64,000 bases of DNA, from positions 124,001 through 188,000 of the forward strand of contig CAZSDK010000001.1 of assembly GCA_964605655.1 (NCBI GenBank), written 5' to 3'. A model generated the notes under the pieces. It searched no databases. It was not told the origin of the DNA and was given only the letters and a program-made list of their open reading frames with translations. This stretch comes from JAKLIX01 sp964605655. Its GTDB lineage: Bacteria; Bacteroidota; Bacteroidia; Bacteroidales; CAIXZF01. This document shows, one piece after another, positions 42,877 to 50,161 of the stretch (its first letter is position 1; every line of letters starts with the position of its first letter). A program made the translations under genes and the position numbers.

Positions 42877-45683
42877 GGGCGCATCACCACCTCTATAATG
42901 TTCCCCTGTGTCAGGACTTTCCTGGCGTATTCATGCACCGACTTGATATCCAGAGCTTTGACCTTATCCGTATAGCCGGTGATATAATCGAGACCATAGA
43001 AATAATAATCATTGAGAACATTGTTCCACCAGGTATTTTCTTTCAGATCTTCCTGCCTTTGTTTCAGGAAAAACTCTTTGGCTTTCTGAAGGTCATCTTC
43101 CAGAGGCCCGTCAGTGACCATTTTATTGACTTCCCTGTGAACGATATCCCGCAGTTTGTCGGCTTTCAGAGGATCGGTGTCAAAACTGACGCGCATCATG
43201 AATCCTGGTTCAGGATACTTGTTCAGCCTGTAACCCACCCTGACACTGTAGGTACCTCCTTCGTCCTCACGAATAGACTTGATATATCTGAGTTCCAGGG
43301 CATGACGAATGGCACCGCCATATAACCAATCCTCAAAGCTGTAGGCAGCCTTCCCGTGATAAGCCACCATCACCGAAGTCCTCGGAGTCTTGTTCTCCCT
43401 CTTGAAATCGTTCACTGCCTTTCCATTAGGAGGCCTGACCCCGTCATCCGTCACTACTTCAGTCCTGTTGACCGTGGGCAGAGAGGCCAGGTATTTCTCA
43501 ACCACGGGCTTGGCATTATCCGGGTTTATTTTTCCCACGAAACTGAAGGTGAAATTGGAGGGATCAGCGAAACGGTCCTGGTACAACTTCTTCATCTCTT
43601 CAAAAGTCACCTGGTCCACAAGGGCATAAGTCATCGGCAATGCCCTGGCACTATGGTTGTTGAGCATCACCTGCACGGTATCGGCAAAGGCTTTGCGGGG
43701 TTCTGCATCTGCATTGATATAATCAGCTTTCACCTTGTCTTTCCAGGTCTTGAAATCGGTTTCATCCCAGCGTGGTTGGGTAAAATACAGGTACACCAGC
43801 TGCATGGCCGTCTCCAGGTCCTTGGGTGAGGTCCTGCCAATAATCTGGTCCTGGTCGTCGGAGATGTTGACACCCACCGACACCCTCTTCCCGGCCATCA
43901 TCTTGTCCAGGTCTGTCCTGCTGAAAGATCCCACTCCCATATCACTGACCACGTTACCAAGTAAATCCGCAGCAGGCAGGTCAACGTCCTTTAAAAGGCT
44001 CTGCCCACCAGCACTATAGGCCCTCAACAGAAGTTCATCTTCCTTAAAATCAGTGGCTTTGATAACCACTTTCATGCCATTTGACAAGGTCCATTCGGTG
44101 GTCCCGAGCACAGGGTTGCTGCTTTCTTTGACCACTTTCCCTGCAACAGGTTCCTTTTCAATCAGCTTTTTCCCTGATAGTTTATCAACATAGGCTTTGA
44201 TATCTGAAGTGCGGTACTGAGTCAGTATCTTCTTGATCTCCTGCTCTGTAGGCACGGATATTCCTTCTTTTTCCGGTCCGGTGACCGTTACCACCATGTT
44301 ATCATCCCGAACATAACTTTTGGCTGTCTGGTTGATCTCTTCCAAAGTGATTCCAGGTATCATGGCCTGGGCGAACTGGTATTCATATTCAATTCCCGGG
44401 TTGGGATTGTTCCTTAAGAAATTGAATATTATAGGATATAGAAGCTCCCTGTTCTTTCTTTTATTCCTTTCCATGAACCTTGACTCGTAACTTCTCATGG
44501 TGTTGGCTTTGGCTCTGTCCAGTTCGCCGGCGGTAAATCCGAAGCGTTTCATCCTTTCCATCTCGGTAAGCAAGGCCGTTAGCGCTTTTCCTGCTTCGTT
44601 ATTAGGTGCTTCTGCATAACCGGTAAAAGCATCCCTGGTCTTGGTAAAACCACCATAATAACAATAGGCTGTTGTGAAAGGAGGATTGGGAGCCATTGCC
44701 AGCTCGTTCATCCTTTGTCCGAACATATTATTGATCAATCCCCTCACAAGCTGGGTCCTCATGTAACCCAGATTCTTGTCCTGTTCCTTTATGGCCGGAT
44801 GCTTGAAATACACATTGACCGTGGTGGTGGTAGCTTCTTTATCGGTGGCGGTGCCGATGAGGGGTTCTTTATTGTCAGGCAATTCATATACTCCTTTAGG
44901 CCTGGGGTTAGGTACAGCCGGGATCTGGCCGAAGAGCTTTTTCACTTTCGCCTCCATGGTGGCTGCATCAAAGTCACCAACAATGATAATTGCCTGCAGG
45001 TCCGGCCTGTACCAGTCGAAATAGAACTTTTTAATGGTTTCATGTTTGAAGTGGTTGATCACCGCTGTATCACCAATCACATCCCTGATGGCATATTTGC
45101 TCCCCTTATAAATGACAGGGGCCAGCTTGTTGTCCATTCGCTCATCGGCTGAACCATACATCCTCCATTCTTCACGGATCACCCCGCGTTCCAGTTCCAC
45201 TTCCTCCGGATCAAAAGAAAGGTAATGTGCCCAGTCATGAAGCACCAGTAACACGGAGTCGATGATGCCTTCCCTGCTGAGCGGTACATTCGACATATTA
45301 TAAATAGTTTGTTCCACCCCTGTCCCTGCATTCACGTTCTGTCCGAACTTAACGCCAATGGTGGCCAGGTAATCCAGCATGCTCTTCTTCGGGTAATTCT
45401 GGGTCCCGTTGAACGCCATATGCTCTGTGAAATGTGCCAGACCGTTCTGATCATCGGCTTCCTCTATGGCCCCAATGTTGGTTGCAATGTAAAATTCACC
45501 GCGGTTTTCCGGTAACTTATTCGCCCTGATGTAATAATGCAGGCCATTCGTCAGGGTTCCTGTTCTGACAGAAGGATCGGAAGGAGGAAAATCATTGAGT
45601 TGATAGTTCTGCGCCCATAAGGGAAAGGAACATGGCAGGATCAACATTAAGAGAAAAGACAGGAGAGAGAAAGGGTTTTTCAT
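42873..45683 (-). CDS. M16 family zinc metallopeptidase (pitrilysin/insulinase type)
   Basis: A 936-residue exported protease: signal peptide to about residue 25, then two M16 repeats, each of about 430 residues. The N-terminal repeat has the inverted zinc motif HFTEH at residues 84-88 (HxxEH) and the third ligand in EVELERGVIREEW about 75 residues later, so it is the active half. The C-terminal repeat (about 520-930) lacks the motif, as usual for the inactive half that closes the chamber. It probably degrades peptides in the periplasm. A full promoter lies at 45727-45757. Confidence 0.92.
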   Translation of the reverse strand: MKNPFSLLSFLLMLILPCSFPLWAQNYQLNDFPPSDPSVRTGTLTNGLHYYIRANKLPENRGEFYIATNIGAIEEADDQNGLAHFTEHMAFNGTQNYPKKSMLDYLATIGVKFGQNVNAGTGVEQTIYNMSNVPLSREGIIDSVLLVLHDWAHYLSFDPEEVELERGVIREEWRMYGSADERMDNKLAPVIYKGSKYAIRDVIGDTAVINHFKHETIKKFYFDWYRPDLQAIIIVGDFDAATMEAKVKKLFGQIPAVPNPRPKGVYELPDNKEPLIGTATDKEATTTTVNVYFKHPAIKEQDKNLGYMRTQLVRGLINNMFGQRMNELAMAPNPPFTTAYCYYGGFTKTRDAFTGYAEAPNNEAGKALTALLTEMERMKRFGFTAGELDRAKANTMRSYESRFMERNKRKNRELLYPIIFNFLRNNPNPGIEYEYQFAQAMIPGITLEEINQTAKSYVRDDNMVVTVTGPEKEGISVPTEQEIKKILTQYRTSDIKAYVDKLSGKKLIEKEPVAGKVVKESSNPVLGTTEWTLSNGMKVVIKATDFKEDELLLRAYSAGGQSLLKDVDLPAADLLGNVVSDMGVGSFSRTDLDKMMAGKRVSVGVNISDDQDQIIGRTSPKDLETAMQLVYLYFTQPRWDETDFKTWKDKVKADYINADAEPRKAFADTVQVMLNNHSARALPMTYALVDQVTFEEMKKLYQDRFADPSNFTFSFVGKINPDNAKPVVEKYLASLPTVNRTEVVTDDGVRPPNGKAVNDFKRENKTPRTSVMVAYHGKAAYSFEDWLYGGAIRHALELRYIKSIREDEGGTYSVRVGYRLNKYPEPGFMMRVSFDTDPLKADKLRDIVHREVNKMVTDGPLEDDLQKAKEFFLKQRQEDLKENTWWNNVLNDYYFYGLDYITGYTDKVKALDIKSVHEYARKVLTQGNIIEVVMRP

Positions 45684-45726
45684 GTTAGGGAATTTAGTGT
45701 GTTGTCATATGTTTTATCTCAACTCG

Positions 45727-45757
45727 CAAACCTACCCAATTATTTCAAGCCCCGCAA
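45727..45757 (-). promoter_or_regulatory. Full promoter of the M16 protease gene (TTG-N20-TAGGTTTG)
   Basis: On the minus strand the -33 TTG (45755-45757) and the -7 TAGGTTTG (45727-45734) are 20 bp apart. The predicted leader is about 37 nt. Confidence 0.6.
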
Positions 45758-45775
45758 GTTTGATCGGTCAATTCG

Positions 45776-45783
45776 TATATTTG
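45776..45783 (+). promoter_or_regulatory. -7 box (TATATTTG) abutting the U32 start codon
   Basis: TAnnTTTG match only 4 nt before the ATG at 45788. If used, transcription would start at or just inside the start codon, giving a leaderless mRNA. No -33 TTG is found at 19-21 bp. Confidence 0.35.
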
Positions 45784-45787
45784 CTCG

Positions 45788-47059
45788 ATGAACAGGAATG
45801 GACCCATAGAAATCATGTCTCCGGTGGGATCTTATGAATCACTTTCAGCTGCGATTCAGGCTGGTGCCGGTTCCGTCTACTTTGGTGTGGGCAGGCTCAA
45901 CATGAGGTCACGGTCTTCGGTAAATTTCACCCTTGAGGACCTGGCCCGTATAGGTGAGTTGTGCCGGGAAGCCGGGGTTGAAACCTATCTGACGCTGAAT
46001 ACCGTCATCTATGACCAGGAACTTGAAGAGATCAGGGAGATCATTGCCCAGGCTCACGAGGCAGGTATCTCCGCCATCATTGCCTCCGATATGGCGGTCA
46101 TTCAATTTACCCGCAAAGCCGGGATGGAGATCCATCTTTCCACCCAGACCAATATCACCAATATCGAGGCCGTCAGGTATTATGCACAGTTTGCCGATGT
46201 GATGGTCACCGCCAGGGAGCTGGAGATCAGGCAGGTTGAAGCCATTTGCAAGGCCATTCGGGAAGAGAATCTCCTGGGTCCCTCGGGAAAACCTGTCCGG
46301 ATTGAGGTTTTCGTTCATGGCGCCTTGTGCATGGCCGTTTCAGGAAAATGTTACCTTAGCCTCGACCATTACGGTCATTCTGCCAACAGGGGAGCCTGTC
46401 TGCAACCCTGCAGAAAAGCATATATCGTCAAAGATAAAGAGACTGACCTGGAACTGGAAATCGACCAGGAATACATCATGTCTCCTAAAGACCTGAAAAC
46501 CATACAGATATTAGACAAGATCCTGGATGCCGGGGTACAGGTTCTGAAAATTGAAGGCCGAGGCCGTTCGCCCGAATATGTAAAGACCGTGACCCGCTGT
46601 TACCATGAGGCCGTGGACTCCATCATGGAGGGCACCTTTTCCCCGGAGAAAGTCAGAGACTGGGAACACCGCCTCTCCATGGTCTACAACAGGGGCTTCT
46701 GGGAAGGGTACTACCTGGGAAAACCTTTGGGAGAATGGACAGAGGGGTACGGATCGCAGGCTACCAAAAGAAAGATACAGCTGGGCAAGGTCACCAACTA
46801 CTTTGGCAGGCTCATGGTGGCCGAAATGAAGCTGGACTCCGGCCGCCTGGAAGTCGGCGACGACATCCTGATCATCGGTCCCAGCACCGGCGTCTATGAA
46901 GGAACCATAACCGAATTGAGGCTTGACCAGGGAAGCCCGGTCACGACGGCCGAGAAAGGCGATGTTTGTTCTTTTCCCGTGACCAGTCTGGTACGAAGGG
47001 GAGATCAGGTGTTCAAATGGGTTGATTCTGAAAAGGTGGATGCTTCATGGCTTCAGTAA
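45788..47059 (+). CDS. U32 family protein, TrhP/YegQ-like
   Basis: A 423-residue cytoplasmic protein. The N-terminal half is the U32 barrel (MSPVGSYESLSAAIQAGAGSVYFGVG, then IHLSTQTNITN and ARELEIRQVEAI). The signature region has four cysteines (HGALCMAVSGKCYLS, then GACLQPC) that in the TrhP branch bind an iron-sulfur cluster for prephenate-dependent tRNA uridine hydroxylation. The C-terminal part (about 330-423) is the small beta-barrel domain typical of the YegQ/TrhP branch. The older annotation 'collagenase-like peptidase' is a second possibility. It overlaps the PHP gene by 13 nt. Confidence 0.85.
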   Translation: MNRNGPIEIMSPVGSYESLSAAIQAGAGSVYFGVGRLNMRSRSSVNFTLEDLARIGELCREAGVETYLTLNTVIYDQELEEIREIIAQAHEAGISAIIASDMAVIQFTRKAGMEIHLSTQTNITNIEAVRYYAQFADVMVTARELEIRQVEAICKAIREENLLGPSGKPVRIEVFVHGALCMAVSGKCYLSLDHYGHSANRGACLQPCRKAYIVKDKETDLELEIDQEYIMSPKDLKTIQILDKILDAGVQVLKIEGRGRSPEYVKTVTRCYHEAVDSIMEGTFSPEKVRDWEHRLSMVYNRGFWEGYYLGKPLGEWTEGYGSQATKRKIQLGKVTNYFGRLMVAEMKLDSGRLEVGDDILIIGPSTGVYEGTITELRLDQGSPVTTAEKGDVCSFPVTSLVRRGDQVFKWVDSEKVDASWLQ

Positions 47060-47880
47060 AAGCAAACTTCCATACCCACAGTCTTTATTCCGACGGTAAG
47101 GCTCCTTTACCGGATTATGTGAAGGAAGCTGAGAAACAAGGTCTGGAATACCTGGGCTTCTCAGAACATGCGCCCCTGCCTTTCCCCAATACCTTCGCTA
47201 TCCACTCCGAACGCCTGAATGAATACGTGAATGAAGTCCGAAACCTTCCCTTCCCTAATGTATTTGCCGGGCTGGAGATGGATTATATCCCGGGGTTCAG
47301 CCAGGATTTTACCGGAATGAAGGAACAATACCGGCTGGATTATATCATTGGTTCGGTACACCTGGTGCTGAGCCCCGATCAACAAGGTTTATGGTTCATC
47401 GACGGTCCTTCCCGCGACATCTATGACAGTGGGCTGAATGAATACTTCGGCGGCGATTCCCGTATGGCTGTGACCGCCTATTACCGCCAACTTCAGAAGA
47501 TGATCAGGGAGGAGAGGTTCGATGTGGTGGGACACCTGGATAAAATAAAAATGCACAACCAGGGCCGGTTTTTCAGTGAAGACGAGCCCTGGTACCGGGT
47601 ACTGGTGCAAGAAACGCTGGATGAAATTGAAAGATCTGGCCTGCTGGTCGAGGTCAACACCCGTGGGATCTATAAAAAGCGATCTGAAACGCTTTTCCCC
47701 GGGAAAGAGATACTTCAGGAAATCAATAGGAGGAACATACCGGTGGTTCTCAGTTCTGATGCGCATGAACCTGCTGAACTGACCTCCTGCTTCGACGACA
47801 GTGTTCTTCTTTTAAAGTCACTTGGGTTTGACTCAATGAATTATTTCAGTGATGGATCGTGGTCTTCGCGACCTATTTAA
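47047..47880 (+). CDS. PHP-domain phosphatase, histidinol-phosphatase (HisK) type
   Basis: A 277-residue PHP protein with the metal-binding motifs in order: FHTHSLYSDGK (residues 8-18), FSEHAPLP, GLEMDYIPG, IIGSVHLV, DVVGHLDKIK and VVLSSDAHEP. Together they hold the three-metal centre of the family. The closest activity is removal of phosphate from L-histidinol phosphate in histidine synthesis. No other his gene is in the window, so another phosphoester is possible. The gene begins inside the 3' end of the U32 gene. Confidence 0.82.
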   Translation: MASVKANFHTHSLYSDGKAPLPDYVKEAEKQGLEYLGFSEHAPLPFPNTFAIHSERLNEYVNEVRNLPFPNVFAGLEMDYIPGFSQDFTGMKEQYRLDYIIGSVHLVLSPDQQGLWFIDGPSRDIYDSGLNEYFGGDSRMAVTAYYRQLQKMIREERFDVVGHLDKIKMHNQGRFFSEDEPWYRVLVQETLDEIERSGLLVEVNTRGIYKKRSETLFPGKEILQEINRRNIPVVLSSDAHEPAELTSCFDDSVLLLKSLGFDSMNYFSDGSWSSRPI

Positions 47881-47969
47881 AAACTACCGTTGATTACGGA
47901 GAATATTACTAATCCCGAAATCAGGGATATATAAATGATCCAGTGTATATTACGTTTTAGAGCTTCCAT
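47877..47969 (-). CDS. Probable 30-residue single-helix membrane protein
   Basis: A short frame with a basic N-terminus (MEALKRNIHW) followed by one hydrophobic helix of about 15 residues (IIYISLISGLVIFSV) and a short polar end. Support comes from a complete promoter at 48001-48031, 32 nt upstream, and from its stop codon overlapping the convergent PHP gene by exactly 4 nt, as at three other convergent pairs in the window. Small membrane peptides often modulate transporters or kinases, but no partner is evident. An untranslated small RNA from the same promoter is the alternative. Confidence 0.45.
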   Translation of the reverse strand: MEALKRNIHWIIYISLISGLVIFSVINGSF

Positions 47970-48000
47970 GGCTGTATTAGTTATTTAGATTAATTCTAAA

Positions 48001-48031
48001 CAAAGATAATACCCAAAAAGTTCGCTGTCAA
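48001..48031 (-). promoter_or_regulatory. Full promoter (TTG-N20-TATCTTTG) with only a tiny gene downstream
   Basis: On the minus strand the -33 TTG (48029-48031) and the -7 TATCTTTG (48001-48008) are 20 bp apart, the standard spacing. The predicted transcript starts near 47993 and covers the 30-codon frame at 47877-47969. The rest of this 300-bp gap, up to the SIMPL gene, holds only a degenerate C-rich run near 48150-48180. Confidence 0.6.
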
Positions 48032-48181
48032 CGGATATTTTGTTAAGTTTTGGTTAAAGACGGCGATGAATTTCCAGGTACGATCGTTATCCCGACTTAG
48101 GAATGCCCGATATCAGAAATCAGTATGCAAGAATGAACTGTCCTTTCCCACTCCCCCATCCCGTATCTCGCATCCCGTCCT

Positions 48182-48913
48182 CTACCTGATCCCGTAGTAC
48201 AGCTTCATGTTAATGGTGGCTGACTTCTCCTTGGAAGTGGTGTTAAAGGTCCCGCCCCAGGAAAACTCTTCATTGGAATTTTGTCCGGTGATCTGAAACA
48301 CCCCCATGTGGGCATTCTGCAGTTTTCCAAGCCTGCTGCCCGACATCTCCGCAATCTTCTCAGCCCTGTCCCTGGCATCCTTTGTCGCCTCCGATATCAA
48401 CTGTATTTTCAGATCTGCCAGTTTGGTATAGTAATACCTCGGCGCCTCGGAGTTGAACTGAACGCCGTCGTTGAGTAATTCTGTAATGTTTCTGGAGATA
48501 TTTTCCACCTTCTCGATATTGGAAGAAGTGATCTCCACCGACTGCGATAAACGGTATCCGGCAAAATCCTGACCCACAATTTCACCTGATGAGGAATACC
48601 GCATGGTTTGAAGTTCTTCGATACCAATAGAGCTGAAAACCATCTCTTTAGAGGTGATCCCTTTTTTGGTCAGGTAGTCTTCGATCAGTGCCTTGTCTTT
48701 ATTCAGGGCGGCTGAAGCTACCTTCAGGTCCATGTTTTCTTTGGTGAAAGATCCTTCCCAAACGATCAGGTCGGATGTAAAGTCTTTTTTGCCCAGACCG
48801 ATTACTCCTATCTGACCCTCCGACTTATTTCTTTTGATATAGGCATTCCCAAGGATGATGGCTGCGATGATGATGGCAAGGGCCCACAGAACTGAAGAAA
48901 GATAGGTTTTCAT
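48182..48913 (-). CDS. SIMPL domain (DUF541) protein
   Basis: A 243-residue protein with one N-terminal membrane helix (residues 5-24) and a periplasmic SIMPL domain. Typical features are VASAALNKDKALIEDYLTKKGI, the 'YRLSQSVEITSSNIEKV' strand and ISEATKDARDRAEKIAEMSGSRLGKL, ending in an IRM/NMKLYYGI-type strand. Members in various bacteria are envelope proteins linked to stress, but no reaction is established. It stands alone on its strand; 165 bp separate it from the ABC operon. No promoter box was recognised upstream. Confidence 0.82.
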   Translation of the reverse strand: MKTYLSSVLWALAIIIAAIILGNAYIKRNKSEGQIGVIGLGKKDFTSDLIVWEGSFTKENMDLKVASAALNKDKALIEDYLTKKGITSKEMVFSSIGIEELQTMRYSSSGEIVGQDFAGYRLSQSVEITSSNIEKVENISRNITELLNDGVQFNSEAPRYYYTKLADLKIQLISEATKDARDRAEKIAEMSGSRLGKLQNAHMGVFQITGQNSNEEFSWGGTFNTTSKEKSATINMKLYYGIR

Positions 48914-49078
48914 AGAACACTGTATTTATTGATGACTTCTAAAGCGATAACTGAGTCAGGAAACGGTAGTATGAGGATAATAGTATGTGAATTTCATTTA
49001 CTTATAAGTATTCAAAGAAATACCAATTGAATTGGAGAAGCACTTATTTTCTCCCTTATTTAAGCTCCACTTCAAAGG

Positions 49079-50161
49079 CTATGCCCCGAGAATATCGAGT
49101 GTCAGGATATTACGACCATCATTATATTGATAATCAACGCTCTTACACTTTCCCCGAATGAGTCTGACCGCTATATCGTCTCCATGTTCATGCTCTTCCA
49201 TGGGATTAAAAGCGGGGCCTTTGTTCTCGCAGGTCATAATGACATCCCCATCTTTTTCCGAGTAAGAGACACTTAAAAGGTGGTCGCTTATTTGCGGATA
49301 CAGGCTCAGGACCTCCTCAGCCAGCAGCTGGACATGATCGTTAAGCGCTTTGCTCAGGAAATGTTTCTCGCAGAAGGCTTCCATCTCTCCCTGCATGGCA
49401 TACAGGTCATAATCCTTGCTGTTCAGATGGAACCTCAGGCTACGGATACGGTTGATGAAAGCCCTGGTCTTTTCCCGCTGGGGGTTTTCAAAAAGCTGTT
49501 CAGGGCTTCCTTCCTCATAAATAGTCCCTTCATCCATAAAAAACACCCTGCTGGCCGTATTCCTGGCAAATTCCATCTCATGGGTGACAATGACCATGGT
49601 CATTCCTTCCTTCGACAGTTTTCTGATCACCGCCAATACTTCGCTCACCATGGTGGGATCCAGGGCAGAGGTGGGCTCATCGAAGAGCAGGATCTCAGGC
49701 TCCATGGCCATACAGCGGGCGATGGCCACCCTCTGTTTCTGTCCTCCCGATAACTCGTCCGGATAACTATGCAGCTTTTCCGCCAGGCCAACCAGTTTAA
49801 GGAGCTCCCTGGCATGATTGCCGGCCTCCTGGGGCGATTTTCCCAGAAGTTTGACAGGTCCCAGGGTGAGGTTTTCAAATACGGAAAGATGTGACCACAG
49901 GTTGAACGACTGGAACACCATGCCCATGCGTTGCCTTATCTTTTCCACATCCGTGTTTTTGTCCAGGAGGGAAACCCCATTGATAAGGATGTTTCCTTCA
50001 GTAGGTACCTCCAGGAGGTTGAGGCAGCGGAGGAAGGTGCTTTTCCCTGACCCCGAAGGTCCTATGACCGCGATGACCTCTCCCTTGCGGATCTCAGTAG
50101 TGATGTCTTTCAGCACTTCCAGGTCCTGGAACCGTTTGCTGAGATGTTCTACCTGTATCAT
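49079..50161 (-). CDS. Polar amino-acid ABC ATPase with C-terminal GHKL-like domain
   Basis: The first 245 residues are a GlnQ/HisP-type ABC ATPase: Walker A GPSGSGKST (about 36-44), Q-loop FQSFNLWSHLSV, signature LSGGQKQRV, Walker B ILLFDEPTS and H-loop VTHEM. The usual protein ends here. Residues 250-360 are an extra domain resembling anti-sigma/GHKL ATPases of the RsbW type: LLAEEVLSLYPQ, then CENKGPAFNPMEEHEHGDDIAVRLIRG and DYQYNDGRNILTLDI. The N-box Asn seems to be missing, so ATP binding by this domain is doubtful. The ATPase drives uptake through the permease encoded directly upstream in the operon (4-nt overlap). Confidence 0.85.
   Translation of the reverse strand: MIQVEHLSKRFQDLEVLKDITTEIRKGEVIAVIGPSGSGKSTFLRCLNLLEVPTEGNILINGVSLLDKNTDVEKIRQRMGMVFQSFNLWSHLSVFENLTLGPVKLLGKSPQEAGNHARELLKLVGLAEKLHSYPDELSGGQKQRVAIARCMAMEPEILLFDEPTSALDPTMVSEVLAVIRKLSKEGMTMVIVTHEMEFARNTASRVFFMDEGTIYEEGSPEQLFENPQREKTRAFINRIRSLRFHLNSKDYDLYAMQGEMEAFCEKHFLSKALNDHVQLLAEEVLSLYPQISDHLLSVSYSEKDGDVIMTCENKGPAFNPMEEHEHGDDIAVRLIRGKCKSVDYQYNDGRNILTLDILGA

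Noticed and set aside
45759..45770. TTGATCGGTCAA as a second FNR-type box
   Set aside because: The half-sites are separated by 4 rather than 6 bp between TTGA and TCAA, so it does not fit the FNR consensus.
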